NCBI GenBank assembly: GCA_002271215.1 | Contig: CP018628.1 | Span: forward strand, 3,286,001-3,350,000 | Length of the DNA stretch: 64,000 nucleotides | From: Lelliottia jeotgali | GTDB lineage: Bacteria; Pseudomonadota; Gammaproteobacteria; Enterobacterales; Enterobacteriaceae | Direction: 5' to 3' | Shown here: positions 26,722-38,992 of the stretch, piece after piece | Layout: every line of letters begins with the position of its first letter | Numbering within the stretch: position 1 is the first letter of the stretch | Made by a program: the position numbers and the translations under genes | The notes under the pieces: model-generated | Told to the model about the DNA's origin: nothing | The model's database searches: none | Seen by the model: the letters and a program-made list of their open reading frames with translations, nothing else

Positions 26722-28059
26722 CTACTCTTTAAAATCGTTCGCTTCCAGCTCGTGTCGCGACAGCAGTTTGTAGAACTCGGTGCGGTTACGCCCGGCCATG
26801 CGCGCGGCGTGGGTGACGTTGCCTTTGGTTATTTGCAGCAGCTTGCGCAGATAGTTGAGTTCGAACTGGTTACGCGCTTCGACGAAGGTCGGCAGCGCCG
26901 TGTTTTCGCCCTCCAGCGCCTGATCCACCAGCGCATCGCTGATCACCGGCGAAGAGGTGAGCGCCACGCACTGCTCGATCACGTTCACCAGCTGGCGCAC
27001 GTTGCCCGGCCAACTGGCGGTCATCAGGCGCTTCATCGCATCGGTGGAGAACGCGCGCACGAAGGGTTTGTGGCGATCCGCCGACTGGCGCAAAAGATGG
27101 TTCGCCAGCAGCGGAATATCTTCTGAACGCTCGGCGAGTGCCGGGATTTTCAGGTTCACCACGTTCAGGCGGTAGTAGAGATCTTCGCGGAACTCTTTGC
27201 GCTCCATCGCTTTCGGCAGATCGCGGTGCGTTGCGGAAATGATGCGTACGTTGATGTCGATATCCCGGTTGCTGCCGAGCGGGCGCACTTTACGCTCCTG
27301 CAACACGCGCAGCAGTTTGACCTGCAACGGCACGGGCATGTCGCCAATCTCATCGAGGAACAGCGTGCCGCCTTCTGCCGCCTGGAACAGCCCTTCCCGG
27401 CTGCTGACCGCGCCGGTAAAGGCTCCGCGCGCATGACCAAACAGCTCTGACTCCAGCAATTGTTCCGGCAACGCCCCGCAGTTGATAGCAATAAACGCAT
27501 TTTTACTGCGCGGGCTGGCGTTGTGGATTGCCTGCGCCAGAATCTCTTTCCCGGTGCCGCTCTGGCCGTTAATCAGCAGGCTGACGTCTGACTGGGCGAC
27601 CATTCGCGCCTGCTCAAGCAGACGCAGCATTATCGGGCTGCGGGTAACAATCGATTCACGCCACTTCTCATCCACCGACGGAGCGGAGTGTTCCAGCGCA
27701 TCATCGATGGCTTTGTACAGTGCGTCTTTGTCCACCGGTTTGGTCAAGAAGCTGAATACGCCCTGCTGAGTGGCCGCAACCGCATCCGGGATTGAGCCGT
27801 GGGCGGTCAGGATAATCACCGGCATTCCGGGCTGCAGCTTCTGGATTTCGACAAACAGCTGCATCCCGTCCATTTCATCCATGCGCAGGTCGCTTATCAC
27901 CAGATCGACTTTCTCGCGTCCCAGTGCTTTCAGCCCTTCCGCGCCACTTTCGGCGGTAACCACGCTGTAACCTTCGCTGACCAGACGCATTCCCAACAGC
28001 TTTAACAGGCCGGGGTCGTCGTCGACCAGCAGGAGATGGGCAGGTTTGCGGATTGTCAT
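26722..28059 (-). CDS. glrR: GlrR (QseF), sigma-54-dependent response regulator
   Basis: 445 residues. The receiver domain (1-125) has phosphoacceptor Asp57 in LVISDLRM. The AAA+ domain (about 140-370) has Walker A GQSGTGKE, the sigma-54 contact loop GAFTGA and FLDEIGDM. The C-terminal Fis-type HTH ends near RNRTEFYKLLSRHEL. Known target: glmY, through TGTC-N10-GACA sites; three such sites are present here near 30611-30724. The start overlaps the qseG stop by 4 nt (ATGA). Confidence 0.97.
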   Translation of the reverse strand: MTIRKPAHLLLVDDDPGLLKLLGMRLVSEGYSVVTAESGAEGLKALGREKVDLVISDLRMDEMDGMQLFVEIQKLQPGMPVIILTAHGSIPDAVAATQQGVFSFLTKPVDKDALYKAIDDALEHSAPSVDEKWRESIVTRSPIMLRLLEQARMVAQSDVSLLINGQSGTGKEILAQAIHNASPRSKNAFIAINCGALPEQLLESELFGHARGAFTGAVSSREGLFQAAEGGTLFLDEIGDMPVPLQVKLLRVLQERKVRPLGSNRDIDINVRIISATHRDLPKAMERKEFREDLYYRLNVVNLKIPALAERSEDIPLLANHLLRQSADRHKPFVRAFSTDAMKRLMTASWPGNVRQLVNVIEQCVALTSSPVISDALVDQALEGENTALPTFVEARNQFELNYLRKLLQITKGNVTHAARMAGRNRTEFYKLLSRHELEANDFKE

Positions 28060-28799
28060 GGCTTCACATCCTCTTGTTTCGACGTTTCGCTCTCCTGCTC
28101 TGGCGTTTTAGCAGGCTGCGCATTGCCCTTCGAGCTATCAGGTAAATAGCTGCTGGTTGGCTTGCGCGTGGAGAGCTGGCGTTCGATATCCGTCAGGTTT
28201 TCAAGCTTGCGGGTGGTGGTATCAAGCTGGGAACGTAGATATTGCTGCTGCTGGCGCAGGGTATCCAGCTCGCCGTCCGCAGACTGTTGCAGCTTGCTGT
28301 AGCGCGAGCGCTCTTCAGCGAGCTGCAGTTGCAGAACTTGTCCGTCGCGCCACAGCTGATACAGCGGGCGAATTTGCGCGGGGATTTGCGGGCTGAGCGC
28401 ATCCATTCGCGTGGTATTGGTGCGGCGCTCCAGCGGATTGATTTTGGCATTGGCCAGTAAAATTCCGCGCTTGAAGGTGTCCTGCCAGGTATCGTCGGCC
28501 CATAAATGTGCCTGAGCGCGGGCAGCCGCCGGAGAGAGACGATCGGCGCAATCCATACCGCGCAACCAGAACAGCGGGTTCGATTCGACATCATGACCGC
28601 TTAGCTGCCAGATATTATTGCAGTCGGTCGATAAGAAATCAGCCAGTTGATGTTCAGGATATTTATCGTCTTGTTTGTCGCTGATGGCACTTTTTGGCGC
28701 ATGCGAAGCGCAGCCCGCCAGCAGCAGACATGGCAGACCTAAACGTAAGATTTTGCTGGAAAACGTCGCGCTTAATGCGCGGAAAAAGACGTGTGACAT
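28056..28799 (-). CDS. qseG: QseG (GlrG/YfhG), outer-membrane lipoprotein of the GlrKR system
   Basis: 247 residues from MSHVFFRALSATF. The lipobox is LLLAGC, at about residue 30. The mature part has NPLFWLRGMDCADRLSP and PLYQLWRDGQVLQLQLAEER, leading into a coiled coil (about 140-200) and a low-complexity polar tail. Known role: interacts with and activates GlrK. An ATG at 28818-28820 overlapping the glrK stop would add seven residues; the inner start fits the homologue and has GGTGA upstream. Middle gene of glrK-qseG-glrR. Confidence 0.9.
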   Translation of the reverse strand: MSHVFFRALSATFSSKILRLGLPCLLLAGCASHAPKSAISDKQDDKYPEHQLADFLSTDCNNIWQLSGHDVESNPLFWLRGMDCADRLSPAAARAQAHLWADDTWQDTFKRGILLANAKINPLERRTNTTRMDALSPQIPAQIRPLYQLWRDGQVLQLQLAEERSRYSKLQQSADGELDTLRQQQQYLRSQLDTTTRKLENLTDIERQLSTRKPTSSYLPDSSKGNAQPAKTPEQESETSKQEDVKP

Positions 28800-28816
28800 A
28801 CTCACCAGACTTAGCT

Positions 28817-30250
28817 TCATTTCATTGATTTTTCCGGCTCAAGGGGTAGCTCAATACGAAAACAGACGTCAGCTCGGTCGTCATGGGAGATATAGAGCTC
28901 CCCGTGCATCCGCCGTATGCAATCGCGGGCAATGCTTAAGCCCAAACCACTCCCTTTTACCGCACCTTTTCGCTGATGACTTCCCTGGAAAAAGGGCTCA
29001 AAAATCATCTTCTGCTCGTCAACCGGAATCGGACTACCGGTGTTGGCGACGTCGATACAGACCCGTGAATTGTGGGTAAAACTGCGAATATAAATGTTAC
29101 CGGATTCAGTACCATAGTGCACCGCATTGGAATAAAGATTATCCAGCACACTCATTAATAGCATAGGTTCTGCAAAGCAGACTGGCTCAGTGAGTTCCAG
29201 TTCGGTATGCATCATTTTAGCTCGCGCAGGCAGGCTGTGGGCGGAGAGCACCATATCGACCAGCGGTTCTATCTCCACTTTTTCCAGCTCAACGGCACCG
29301 TCAGCCAGTTTGCGGTTGTAATCTAGCAGTTGTTCAATCAGCTTTTGCAGGTTGCGGCTGCTGTCATCCAGAATCTCGACGATCTCTTTTTGCTCGGTGG
29401 TTAACGGCCCCGCCACTTCATCGGCCAGCAGCTCGGTGCCTTCGCGCATACTGGCGAGCGGCGTTTTCAGCTCATGGGAAATGTGACGTAAAAACTGGTG
29501 GCGCTGAGATTCAAGCCACTGCAAACGCTCGGAGAGCCAGATGATGCGTTGCCCGACAGAGCGCAGCTCGCGCGGGCCTTTGAACACCACGGAGTTACCG
29601 AGAGATTTGCCCTCCCCCAGACGATTGATCATTCGCTCAATACCCTTCACCGGGCCGATGATCATGCGGGTGAAAAGCAGCACCAGTCCAAGGCTGACCA
29701 GAAACAGCACTAGCGCCTGCCAGCCAAAGAACTGGCCGCGCTCGGCGATCTCCTGCTGGAGTTGCAGCCCGCGGGATGAAATCACTGCGCGCGTGGATTG
29801 CACCATTTCGGTATTGGCGCTGGCAAAGGCTTCGAGCTTAGCGGTGGCGACCTCATCCGGGCCGCTGTTTTTGCACTGCAGCTGCCCCAGGTCGTTCAGA
29901 TCCTGGCGCAGCGCCTGATAGAGTTTGTCATCGGGAAGCACGCCCGCGTGGGCGTCCAGCATTTCACTGTAGCGTTTGCGCTGATTCTGATAGACCTTCG
30001 CCAGCGTGCGGTCGTCGAGCACGCAGTACTGACGATAGCTGCGCTCCATCTCCAGCGCGGCGTTGGTCATTGCCTCGCTGCGGCGGGCATCGACCAGCGT
30101 GGTGCGGTTCGTCTGTGCCGCCTGGGCGCTGAGCGCGTTGAGGCTCTGCCACGCCTGCCAGGCCAGAACCAGCAGCGGTAACAGGATCAGCAAGAATGCC
30201 ATCATAACGAGCTGTCGCAGGGAGCGAGGGAAAATTGACCAGCGTTTCAA
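28817..30250 (-). CDS. glrK: GlrK (QseE), sensor histidine kinase
   Basis: 477 residues. Two membrane segments (about 13-33 and 178-196) flank a ~145-residue periplasmic sensor region. HAMP follows (about 195-245), then the phosphorylation motif RHISHELKTPL with His259 and ATPase motifs including DNLYSNAVHYG and GSGLGLSIARD. The start codon is TTG at 30250 with GAGAGAG upstream; it matches the known N-terminus MKRW. Senses envelope stress and phosphorylates GlrR. Located downstream of glmY. Confidence 0.95.
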   Translation of the reverse strand: MKRWSIFPRSLRQLVMMAFLLILLPLLVLAWQAWQSLNALSAQAAQTNRTTLVDARRSEAMTNAALEMERSYRQYCVLDDRTLAKVYQNQRKRYSEMLDAHAGVLPDDKLYQALRQDLNDLGQLQCKNSGPDEVATAKLEAFASANTEMVQSTRAVISSRGLQLQQEIAERGQFFGWQALVLFLVSLGLVLLFTRMIIGPVKGIERMINRLGEGKSLGNSVVFKGPRELRSVGQRIIWLSERLQWLESQRHQFLRHISHELKTPLASMREGTELLADEVAGPLTTEQKEIVEILDDSSRNLQKLIEQLLDYNRKLADGAVELEKVEIEPLVDMVLSAHSLPARAKMMHTELELTEPVCFAEPMLLMSVLDNLYSNAVHYGTESGNIYIRSFTHNSRVCIDVANTGSPIPVDEQKMIFEPFFQGSHQRKGAVKGSGLGLSIARDCIRRMHGELYISHDDRADVCFRIELPLEPEKSMK

Positions 30251-30309
30251 CGCATGACTCTCTCAATGTGGGTGTTGAGTGATGCTAACTGAGTCAGCCC
30301 TTTAGATAC

Positions 30310-30494
30310 AACAAAGCCGGGTAAAAACCCGGCTTTGTTGTGAAATGAGGCGGTGCCTTACTCGACGTTTCGCCCTGGGTCTGATAAAGCATCGCTATAA
30401 TCAGTAGTTGGACGGCAGGCACCTTGTTGTGCGTCATTCGAAGTTTATGTAGCGCGTCCCGAAGGGGCTGACATAAGAGGGTGAATGAGCCACT
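30310..30494 (-). ncRNA. glmY: GlmY small regulatory RNA
   Basis: The minus-strand sequence starts AGTGGCTCATTCACC and ends with a long terminator, AACAAAGCCGGGT-TTTT-ACCCGGCTTTGTT. Between them are blocks also found in E. coli GlmY: TATGTCAGCCCCTTCGGGAC, ACATAAACTTCGAATGACGC and GCGATGCTTTATCAGACCC. Position between purL and glrK is the same. Role: decoy for the adaptor RapZ, which protects GlmZ and so raises GlmS (glucosamine-6-phosphate) synthesis. Length about 185 nt. Confidence 0.95.
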
Positions 30495-30505
30495 GGTTAA
30501 TATTA

Positions 30506-30521
30506 TGCAACAGCCGTGCCA
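30506..30521 (-). promoter_or_regulatory. glmY: Sigma-54 promoter of glmY
   Basis: TGGCACGGCTGTTGCA: GG and GC dinucleotides exactly 10 bp apart, a consensus -24/-12 element. It places the start at about 30494, the predicted 5' end of GlmY. CATAAT, overlapping just downstream on the same strand, may be the -10 of the overlapping sigma-70 promoter known in E. coli. Confidence 0.9.
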
Positions 30522-30610
30522 GAATGCAAAACAATTTATTAACACATTGAATGTAAACTGTTTTATAACGTTTTCATGTTACTTCGTCGATGAACAATTT
30601 CCAGGCTAAG

Positions 30611-30628
30611 TGTCGCTAATTAGATACA
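30611..30628. promoter_or_regulatory. GlrR site 1 (degenerate)
   Basis: TGTC-N10-TACA, one mismatch from TGTC-N10-GACA. It is closest to the glmY promoter, centred about 125 bp upstream of the start. Confidence 0.6.
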
Positions 30629-30673
30629 CCTTCTTACCGCCCTCTCACACTCTTTATAAATCAATGTCTTATA

Positions 30674-30691
30674 TGTCTCCTTTTGGAGACA
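30674..30691. promoter_or_regulatory. GlrR site 2
   Basis: Perfect TGTC-N10-GACA (TGTCTCCTTTTGGAGACA), with an inner inverted repeat TGTCTCC/GGAGACA. Upstream activator site for the sigma-54 promoter of glmY. Confidence 0.85.
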
Positions 30692-30706
30692 TCAATGTTA
30701 TGCGTT

Positions 30707-30724
30707 TGTCGCGATTTTGCGACA
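30707..30724. promoter_or_regulatory. GlrR site 3
   Basis: Perfect TGTC-N10-GACA (TGTCGCGATTTTGCGACA), 33 bp from site 2 centre to centre, i.e. about three helical turns on the same face. Confidence 0.85.
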
Positions 30725-30735
30725 GGCGTAAAAAA

Positions 30736-30810
30736 GCCCGGTGGCGCTAACGCTTACCGGGCCTACAGGGGATTTAATCGTAGGCCGGGCAAACGCAGTG
30801 CCGCCCGGCA
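30736..30810. repeat. BIME: two inverted REP units after purL
   Basis: REP unit one (30736-30766) has CCCGGTGGCGCTAACGCTTA and GGGCCTAC. Unit two (30780-30810) runs in reverse, with GTAGGCCGGGC and GCCGCCCGGCA. They fill the space between the glmY activator sites and the purL stop, and probably protect or end the purL mRNA. Confidence 0.82.
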
Positions 30811-30822
30811 ACAACTGGCTGA

Positions 30823-33800
30823 TTAACCTAACTGTTTACGCGCATTGCGGAAAATACGCATCCACGGGCTGTCCTCGCCCCAGTTTTCCGGGTGCCAGGA
30901 GTTGCTCACGGTACGGAACACGCGCTCCGGGTGCGGCATCATGATAGTGGCACGACCGCTTTCGCTGGTTACGGCGGTGATGCCGTTCGCCGAGCCGTTC
31001 GGGTTCGCCGGATAAGTTTGTGTCACCTTTCCGAAGTGATCCACGAAGCGCAGCGCCACCAGCCCTTTGCTTTCGAGCGTGGCGAGATGTGCCGCATCAC
31101 GCACTTCCACCTGCCCTTCGCCGTGAGAAACAGCGATAGGCATCTGCGAGCCGACCATTCCCTGCAACAGCAGAGATGGGCTTTGCGTCACTTCTACCAG
31201 GCTGAAACGCGCTTCGAAGCGGTCAGACTGGTTACGCACAAAGCGCGGCCAGGCGTCGCTGCCTGGGATCAGTTCGCGCAGATTCGACATCATCTGGCAA
31301 CCGTTACACACGCCCAGCGCCAGCGTTTGCGGGCGATGGAAGAAGGTTTCAAACTCATCGCGAACGCGATTGTTGAAGAGGATGGACTTCGCCCAGCCCT
31401 CGCCCGCTCCCAGCACGTCGCCGTAAGAGAAGCCGCCGCAGGCCACCAGCGCCTGGAAATCTTCCAGGCCGGTGCGTCCTGCCAGCAGATCGCTCATGTG
31501 AACGTCGATAGCGTCGAAGCCCGCACGGTGGAACGCCGCCGCCATTTCGACGTGGGAGTTCACGCCCTGCTCGCGCAGAACCGCCACTTTGGGACGCGCA
31601 CCTTTCGCGATGTATGGCGCTGCCACATCTTCGTTGATGTCGAAGGTGAGCTTCACGTTCAGGCCCGGATCGTTGTCATTCGCTTTCGCTTCGTGCTCCT
31701 GGTCAGCGCACTCCGGGTTATCGCGCAGACGCTGCATCTGCCAGGTGGTTTCTGCCCACCACATACGAAGCGTAGAGCGGCTTTCGCTGAACACCACATG
31801 ACCGTCTGCTTCGATAACAAAACGATCGCCGGTGACGGCTTTACCGAGATAATGCACGCAATCCGCCAGGCCGTGTTTCGCCAGCAACGCTTCGACCGCG
31901 TCGCGATCCGCGGCACGCACCTGAATTACCGCCCCCAGCTCTTCGTTAAACAGCGCCGCCAGACGGTCGTCGCCCAGCGTGGCGATGTTCGCTTCCACGC
32001 CGCAGTGGCCGGTAAAGGCCATCTCTGCCAGCGTGACCAGCAGGCCACCGTCTGAACGGTCGTGATAGGCCAGCAGTTTACGTTCAGCCACCAGCGCCTG
32101 AATGGCGTCGTAGAAGCCTTTCAGCTGCGCGACGTCGCGCACGTCGGCCGGTTTGTCGCCCAGTTGACGATAAACCTGCGCCAGCGCGGTCGCCCCGAGG
32201 GCGTTGTGGCCTTTGCCAAGATCGATAAGCAGCAGGGCGTTATCTTCCGTGACCAGCTGCGGGGTGATGGTGTGACGCACATCTTCCACGCGGGCAAAGG
32301 CGGTGATAACCAGCGACAGTGGAGAAGTCATCTCGCGCTGTTCGTTGCCTTCCTGCCAGCGGGTTTTCATCGACATGGAGTCTTTGCCGACCGGAATGGT
32401 CAGACCCAGCGCCGGACACAGTTCCTCGCCAACCGCTTTTACCGCTTCGTACAGGCCAGCGTCTTCGCCAGGGTGACCGGCTGCGGCCATCCAGTTGGCG
32501 GAGAGTTTGATGCGTTTGATATCGCCAATCTGCGTCGCTGCGATGTTAGTCAGCGCTTCACCAACCGCCAGACGGGCAGAGGCGGCAAAGTCCAGCAGTG
32601 CCACCGGGGTACGTTCACCCAGCGCCATCGCTTCGCCGTAGTAGCTGTCGAGACTCGCCGTGGTGACCGCGCAGTTCGCCACCGGGATCTGCCACGGGCC
32701 GACCATCTGATCGCGAGCGACCATACCGGTCACCGAGCGGTCGCCGATGGTGACGAGGAAGGTTTTTTCTGCGACCGCAGGCAGGTGCAGAACGCGATTC
32801 ACCGCATCGGCAATTGAGATGCCGCGCACATCCAGCGCTTTGCCCGCCGCTTTGCGAGTTTCGACGTTACGGGTCATCTTCGGCGTTTTGCCCAGCAGCA
32901 CGTCGAGCGGCAGGTCAATCGGCTGATTGTCGAAATGTGGATCGTTCATGCTGAGGTGCAGCTCTTTCGTTGCTTCACCGATGACCGCGTACGGCGCGCG
33001 CTCGCGGCGGCACAGTTCGTCGAACAGCGGCAGCTGATCCGGAGAAACCGCCAGCACATAGCGTTCCTGAGATTCGTTACACCAGATTTCCAGCGGGCTC
33101 ATGCCTGGCTCATCGCTCAGGATGTCGCGCAGGTTGAATTTACCGCCGCGCCCGCCGTCGCTCACCAGTTCCGGCATGGCGTTAGACAGACCGCCCGCGC
33201 CGACGTCGTGGATGAACAGAATCGGGTTGGCGTCGCCGAGCTGCCAGCAGCGGTCGATCACTTCCTGGCAGCGACGTTCCATTTCCGGGTTGTCACGCTG
33301 CACGGAGGCGAAATCGAGATCCGCGTCAGACTGGCCGGATGCCATCGAAGAGGCCGCCCCGCCACCCAGGCCGATGTTCATCGCCGGGCCGCCGAGGACG
33401 ATCAGCTTCGCGCCGACGGTGATCTCACCTTTCTGCACGTGATCGGCGCGGATGTTGCCGATCCCGCCCGCCAGCATGATCGGCTTGTGATAGCCGCGCA
33501 GCTCTTCGCCGTTGTGGCTGTCGACTTTCTCTTCGTAGGTACGGAAGTAGCCGTTCAGGGCCGGGCGACCAAATTCGTTGTTAAACGCCGCGCCGCCCAG
33601 TGGGCCGTCGGTCATGATGTCGAGCGCGGTGACAATGCGCTCCGGCTTGCCGAAATCTTCTTCCCACGGCTGTTCAAAGCCAGGAATACGCAGGTTGGAG
33701 ACGGAGAAACCGACCAGGCCCGCTTTGGGTTTTGCGCCGCGTCCGGTTGCCCCTTCGTCACGGATTTCGCCGCCAGAACCGGTCGCCGCACCCGGCCACG

Positions 33801-34710
33801 GAGAAATCGCCGTCGGGTGGTTGTGTGTTTCCACTTTCATCAGGATATGCGCAGGCTCCTGATGGAAGTCATAGCGCCCTGCTTCGCGGTCGGCGAAGAA
33901 GCGGCCCACCTCGGAACCTTCCATCACCGCGGCGTTGTCTTTATAGGCAGACAGAACGTGGTCAGGCGTTTGTTCCATGGTGTTTTTAATCATTTTGAAC
34001 AGCGACTTCGGCTGTTCTTCGCCATCGATAATCCAGTCGGCGTTGAAAATCTTATGACGGCAGTGCTCGGAGTTGGCCTGCGCGAACATATAGAGTTCGA
34101 TGTCGTTCGGATTGCGGTTCAACTTCACGAACGCATCCTGCAGGTAATCAATCTCGTCATCTGCCAGTGCCAGACCCAAACGCAGGTTGGCATCAATCAG
34201 GGCCTGACGGCCTTCACCCAGCAGATCCACGCTCTGTACCGGCGCAGGCTGATGGTGAGAGAAGAGTTTTTCTGCGTCATCCAGAGAGGCGAAGACGCTC
34301 TCCATCATGCGGTCGTGCAGTTCAGCGGTAACCGTCTGCCACTGTTCAGCGGTCAGGGTCGAGGCTTCAACGTAATACGCCACTCCGCGTTCCAGACGAT
34401 TGATCTGGCTCAGGCCGCAGTTGTGGGCGATGTCAGTGGCTTTAGAAGACCAGGGGGAGATGGTACCAGGGCGAGGCGTTGCAAGGACCAGTTTGCCAGT
34501 TGGCGTATGGCTGCTCAGGCTCGGGCCATACTTGAGCAGACGTTCAAGCTGCTCGCGCTGCTGCGCATTTAAGGGAGCATTCAGGTCAGCAAAATGGACA
34601 TACTCAGCGTAAATATTGCTTACCGGAAGGTCGGCTGCCTGAAAACGTGCCAGCAGTTTGTTGATACGGAAGGCAGACAGTGCAGGCGAACCACGCAGAA
34701 TTTCCATCAT
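30823..34710 (-). CDS. purL: PurL, phosphoribosylformylglycinamidine synthase
   Basis: 1295 residues, identical in length to E. coli PurL. N-terminal domain (1-~220), FGAM synthetase core with ATP-binding regions (for example [21 protein letters not shown]), and a C-terminal class I glutamine amidotransferase from about residue 1040 (nucleophile in LGVCNGCQ, His/Glu in [10 protein letters not shown]). Role: ATP-dependent conversion of FGAR and glutamine to FGAM, step four of purine synthesis. Two adjacent ATGs at 34705-34710 are possible starts. A PurR box lies upstream. Confidence 0.98.
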   Translation of the reverse strand: MMEILRGSPALSAFRINKLLARFQAADLPVSNIYAEYVHFADLNAPLNAQQREQLERLLKYGPSLSSHTPTGKLVLATPRPGTISPWSSKATDIAHNCGLSQINRLERGVAYYVEASTLTAEQWQTVTAELHDRMMESVFASLDDAEKLFSHHQPAPVQSVDLLGEGRQALIDANLRLGLALADDEIDYLQDAFVKLNRNPNDIELYMFAQANSEHCRHKIFNADWIIDGEEQPKSLFKMIKNTMEQTPDHVLSAYKDNAAVMEGSEVGRFFADREAGRYDFHQEPAHILMKVETHNHPTAISPWPGAATGSGGEIRDEGATGRGAKPKAGLVGFSVSNLRIPGFEQPWEEDFGKPERIVTALDIMTDGPLGGAAFNNEFGRPALNGYFRTYEEKVDSHNGEELRGYHKPIMLAGGIGNIRADHVQKGEITVGAKLIVLGGPAMNIGLGGGAASSMASGQSDADLDFASVQRDNPEMERRCQEVIDRCWQLGDANPILFIHDVGAGGLSNAMPELVSDGGRGGKFNLRDILSDEPGMSPLEIWCNESQERYVLAVSPDQLPLFDELCRRERAPYAVIGEATKELHLSMNDPHFDNQPIDLPLDVLLGKTPKMTRNVETRKAAGKALDVRGISIADAVNRVLHLPAVAEKTFLVTIGDRSVTGMVARDQMVGPWQIPVANCAVTTASLDSYYGEAMALGERTPVALLDFAASARLAVGEALTNIAATQIGDIKRIKLSANWMAAAGHPGEDAGLYEAVKAVGEELCPALGLTIPVGKDSMSMKTRWQEGNEQREMTSPLSLVITAFARVEDVRHTITPQLVTEDNALLLIDLGKGHNALGATALAQVYRQLGDKPADVRDVAQLKGFYDAIQALVAERKLLAYHDRSDGGLLVTLAEMAFTGHCGVEANIATLGDDRLAALFNEELGAVIQVRAADRDAVEALLAKHGLADCVHYLGKAVTGDRFVIEADGHVVFSESRSTLRMWWAETTWQMQRLRDNPECADQEHEAKANDNDPGLNVKLTFDINEDVAAPYIAKGARPKVAVLREQGVNSHVEMAAAFHRAGFDAIDVHMSDLLAGRTGLEDFQALVACGGFSYGDVLGAGEGWAKSILFNNRVRDEFETFFHRPQTLALGVCNGCQMMSNLRELIPGSDAWPRFVRNQSDRFEARFSLVEVTQSPSLLLQGMVGSQMPIAVSHGEGQVEVRDAAHLATLESKGLVALRFVDHFGKVTQTYPANPNGSANGITAVTSESGRATIMMPHPERVFRTVSNSWHPENWGEDSPWMRIFRNARKQLG

Positions 34711-34772
34711 AAGTCTCTCGTCTTCGAAGCGCCTGAGGCGCTTACAGTGTGCGCAAGGGGAAAACGGGCGTC

Positions 34773-34811
34773 ATTATAGAGAATCCTGAGCGCCGACGAA
34801 ACCGTTTGCGT
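34773..34811 (-). promoter_or_regulatory. purL: purL promoter with PurR box
   Basis: Minus-strand ACGCAAACGGTTTCGT (34796-34811) matches the PurR consensus and overlaps the -35 region. TATAAT (34773-34778) follows at 17 bp spacing. PurR with hypoxanthine or guanine would block polymerase here. Confidence 0.85.
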
Positions 34812-34976
34812 CGAAATAAAATCATCTCGCATTTTTATCCATAGGTGTGACCTGTCTCTCTAATTTGTTGCCAACTGACGCAAGTTTGCGCAAAATGCCG
34901 CTCAATCAATGGCAAACCTTATAATCAACATGGCTACAGCACACTGAGGCAACGCACGGCGCAGAGAATTAACTAA

Positions 34977-36966
<1,990 letters not shown>

Positions 36967-36978
36967 TTATGGTTAACA

Positions 36979-37614
36979 CTATTCCAGTTGCTGAAGTTCG
37001 CCCGACGGCGTAACGCGCCAACGGTGCTGGCAGAAGTAGAGCAGCGGGTTGTCCTGCTTGCTGTCGCTGTAGCCACTGTAAAGACGCAGCGGCGTGCCGA
37101 TTTTTTTTTCCAGTTGCACCACTTTCTCATGGCCCAGACAGCGCAGAGTCAACACCCAGCCGCCATACGCTCGTCCCATTTGAGTGGCAATCAGATTGAC
37201 GCGCGGCAGCCAGGGGGTGTCGAAATAGACCTGCTCCACCAGCGGCTGCGGCGAGCCGGTAATCAGCCAGATATCGGCGTCGTTGGCGTTAAGATATTGC
37301 GTCAGGCGATCCTGAACCACCGGAAACGCGGTGACATGCCCGCGAAACCAGTGGACGAAATCCTGCACAAGCTGGTTGAGCCGCGCGTCGCTATGACCAA
37401 AGGTGCAACCCCACAGTAGCAGGCTCATTGGCCATCTCGCCGCGCGGCCTTTAATCAACAGTGCAATCCCGATAACCGGTAAAAGAGGTAGCACGAGCAG
37501 TGCGTTTAAAGGCTGGCGACGCAACAGATAGCGCATAAATGTGCCAAACATATCCTGCTGATGTAGCGTTCCATCCAAATCGAAAAAGACAACGCGGCGC
37601 TCGTGATTAACCAA
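36979..37614 (-). CDS. pgpC: PgpC, phosphatidylglycerophosphatase C
   Basis: 211 residues, equal to the E. coli protein. HAD phosphatase motif I is FFDLDGTL (D11, D13), motif II is LITGSPQPL, and the motif III/IV region is YSGYSDSKQDN. A hydrophobic stretch (about 36-54) anchors it to the inner membrane. Role: dephosphorylates phosphatidylglycerophosphate to phosphatidylglycerol. The start is TTG (37612-37614) with GGAG spanning the murP stop, only 3 nt after murP, so it is probably coupled to murP here. Confidence 0.94.
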   Translation of the reverse strand: MVNHERRVVFFDLDGTLHQQDMFGTFMRYLLRRQPLNALLVLPLLPVIGIALLIKGRAARWPMSLLLWGCTFGHSDARLNQLVQDFVHWFRGHVTAFPVVQDRLTQYLNANDADIWLITGSPQPLVEQVYFDTPWLPRVNLIATQMGRAYGGWVLTLRCLGHEKVVQLEKKIGTPLRLYSGYSDSKQDNPLLYFCQHRWRVTPSGELQQLE

Positions 37615-37617
37615 ACC

Positions 37618-38979
37618 TTACTCCTCTGGATCGTTGAATCCTAACAGCCAGGTAAACAGGAACCCGGCGATGATTGCTACCAAACAGCCTAACAGATAGA
37701 GCATGACTTTTCCGGTCACGATGGTTAATGCCAGCGGTAAACCGGAGATGCCAAAGGTAATAACCGTCGCCACTTTCCAGAAACTGATCAGCGCCCCACC
37801 GGCCGCCCCACCCAGACAGGCAGCGAGGAATGGCTTACCGAGCGGCAGCGTGACGCCGAAAATGAGCGGCTCGCCGATGCCCAATAATCCCACGGGCAAC
37901 GCGCCTTTGATGACTTTTTTAAGGCGCGCGTTACGGGTTTTCATCAGGATGGCAACCGCCGCACCGACTTGCCCCATCCCTGCCATCGACAGGATCGGCA
38001 GCAGCGCGTTGTAGCCATGCGCCTGGACCAGCTCGACGTGAATCGGCACCAGCCCCTGATGCAGCCCGGTGAGCACCAGCGGCAGGAAAGTGCCCGACAG
38101 TACTGCTCCAACCATCAATCCGCCGCGATCAATGGCCATCGTCGCCCCGTGGGCAATCGCCTCGGAGATCAGGCCGCCCAGCGGCTGCAACGCCACAATC
38201 GCGATGGTACCGGTAATCAGCGTCGTCAGCAGCGGGTTGAGGATCAACTCAATCGAGCCTGGCAGAAGATTACGCAGCCTTTTCTCGATCCAGCACATCA
38301 GAGCGACCACCAGCAGTACCGCGATGACACCACCGCGCCCAGGCTGGAGCGCCTCGCCAAACAGGGTGATTTGCGCCAGCTGCGGGCTGGAGAGGATCCC
38401 CGCCATCACGCCGCCCATCGCCATCGAGCCGCCGTAAACTTTCGCCGCGTTGACACCGACGAGGATGTTCATGATGGCAAACACTGCACTGCCGAAAATG
38501 CCCAGAATGCCGAGCATGTTTGGATAGTGGGTCGCAAAATCACCGACAATATCCGGGCGTTTAAGGATGTTGATAATGCCGGTAATCAGGCCGGAGGCGA
38601 TAAACGCCGGGATCAGAGGAATAAAAACGTTAGCCAGCTGTCGCAGCGCATCGCTCATCGGGGCTTTGTATTTGGCTTTGGCCTGCGCTTTATTGCGATC
38701 GACATCGCCTAATACTTCTGCGCTTTCCCCTGTCATCAACGCACGCATCGCATCCACCACCTGCGCGGCTTTGCCTGGCCCGACAATCAGCTGGTGCTGT
38801 GCACCCTGCTTCACGTAGCCGCTGACGCCGGAGAGCTTTTTCAGACGAGCCAGATCGAGCTGGCCGTCGTCCTGCACTTCTACCCGCACGCGCGTCATGC
38901 AGTTTTCAAGACGAAGTATATTTTTCTCTCCGCCAATCCCCTGCAGGATGTCGCTGGCGAGCGCTGCTGTTTTTTCCAT
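37618..38979 (-). CDS. murP: MurP, N-acetylmuramic acid PTS EIIBC component
   Basis: 453 residues. EIIB domain (1-~85) with phospho-Cys27 in LENCMTRVRV. EIIC domain (about 105-450) of the glucose superfamily has LRQLANVFIPLIPAFIASGL, HQGLVPIHVEL and LLGIGEPLIFGVTLPLGKPF. Role: uptake and phosphorylation of MurNAc to MurNAc-6-phosphate; it needs EIIA-Glc from elsewhere. It lies 13 nt after murQ. In E. coli murQP is at another locus, so its position between pgpC and yfhH differs. Confidence 0.93.
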   Translation of the reverse strand: MEKTAALASDILQGIGGEKNILRLENCMTRVRVEVQDDGQLDLARLKKLSGVSGYVKQGAQHQLIVGPGKAAQVVDAMRALMTGESAEVLGDVDRNKAQAKAKYKAPMSDALRQLANVFIPLIPAFIASGLITGIINILKRPDIVGDFATHYPNMLGILGIFGSAVFAIMNILVGVNAAKVYGGSMAMGGVMAGILSSPQLAQITLFGEALQPGRGGVIAVLLVVALMCWIEKRLRNLLPGSIELILNPLLTTLITGTIAIVALQPLGGLISEAIAHGATMAIDRGGLMVGAVLSGTFLPLVLTGLHQGLVPIHVELVQAHGYNALLPILSMAGMGQVGAAVAILMKTRNARLKKVIKGALPVGLLGIGEPLIFGVTLPLGKPFLAACLGGAAGGALISFWKVATVITFGISGLPLALTIVTGKVMLYLLGCLVAIIAGFLFTWLLGFNDPEE

Positions 38980-38992
38980 AAACGCCTCAGTT

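Noticed and set aside
30294..30545. 83-codon frame in the glrK-purL gap
   Set aside because: It coincides with GlmY and its promoter; the RNA gene explains the conservation.
32935..34572. 545-codon open frame antisense to purL
   Set aside because: It lies wholly opposite the conserved purL coding sequence. Long antisense frames are common in GC-rich genes, and its translation resembles no known family and has no ribosome site of note.
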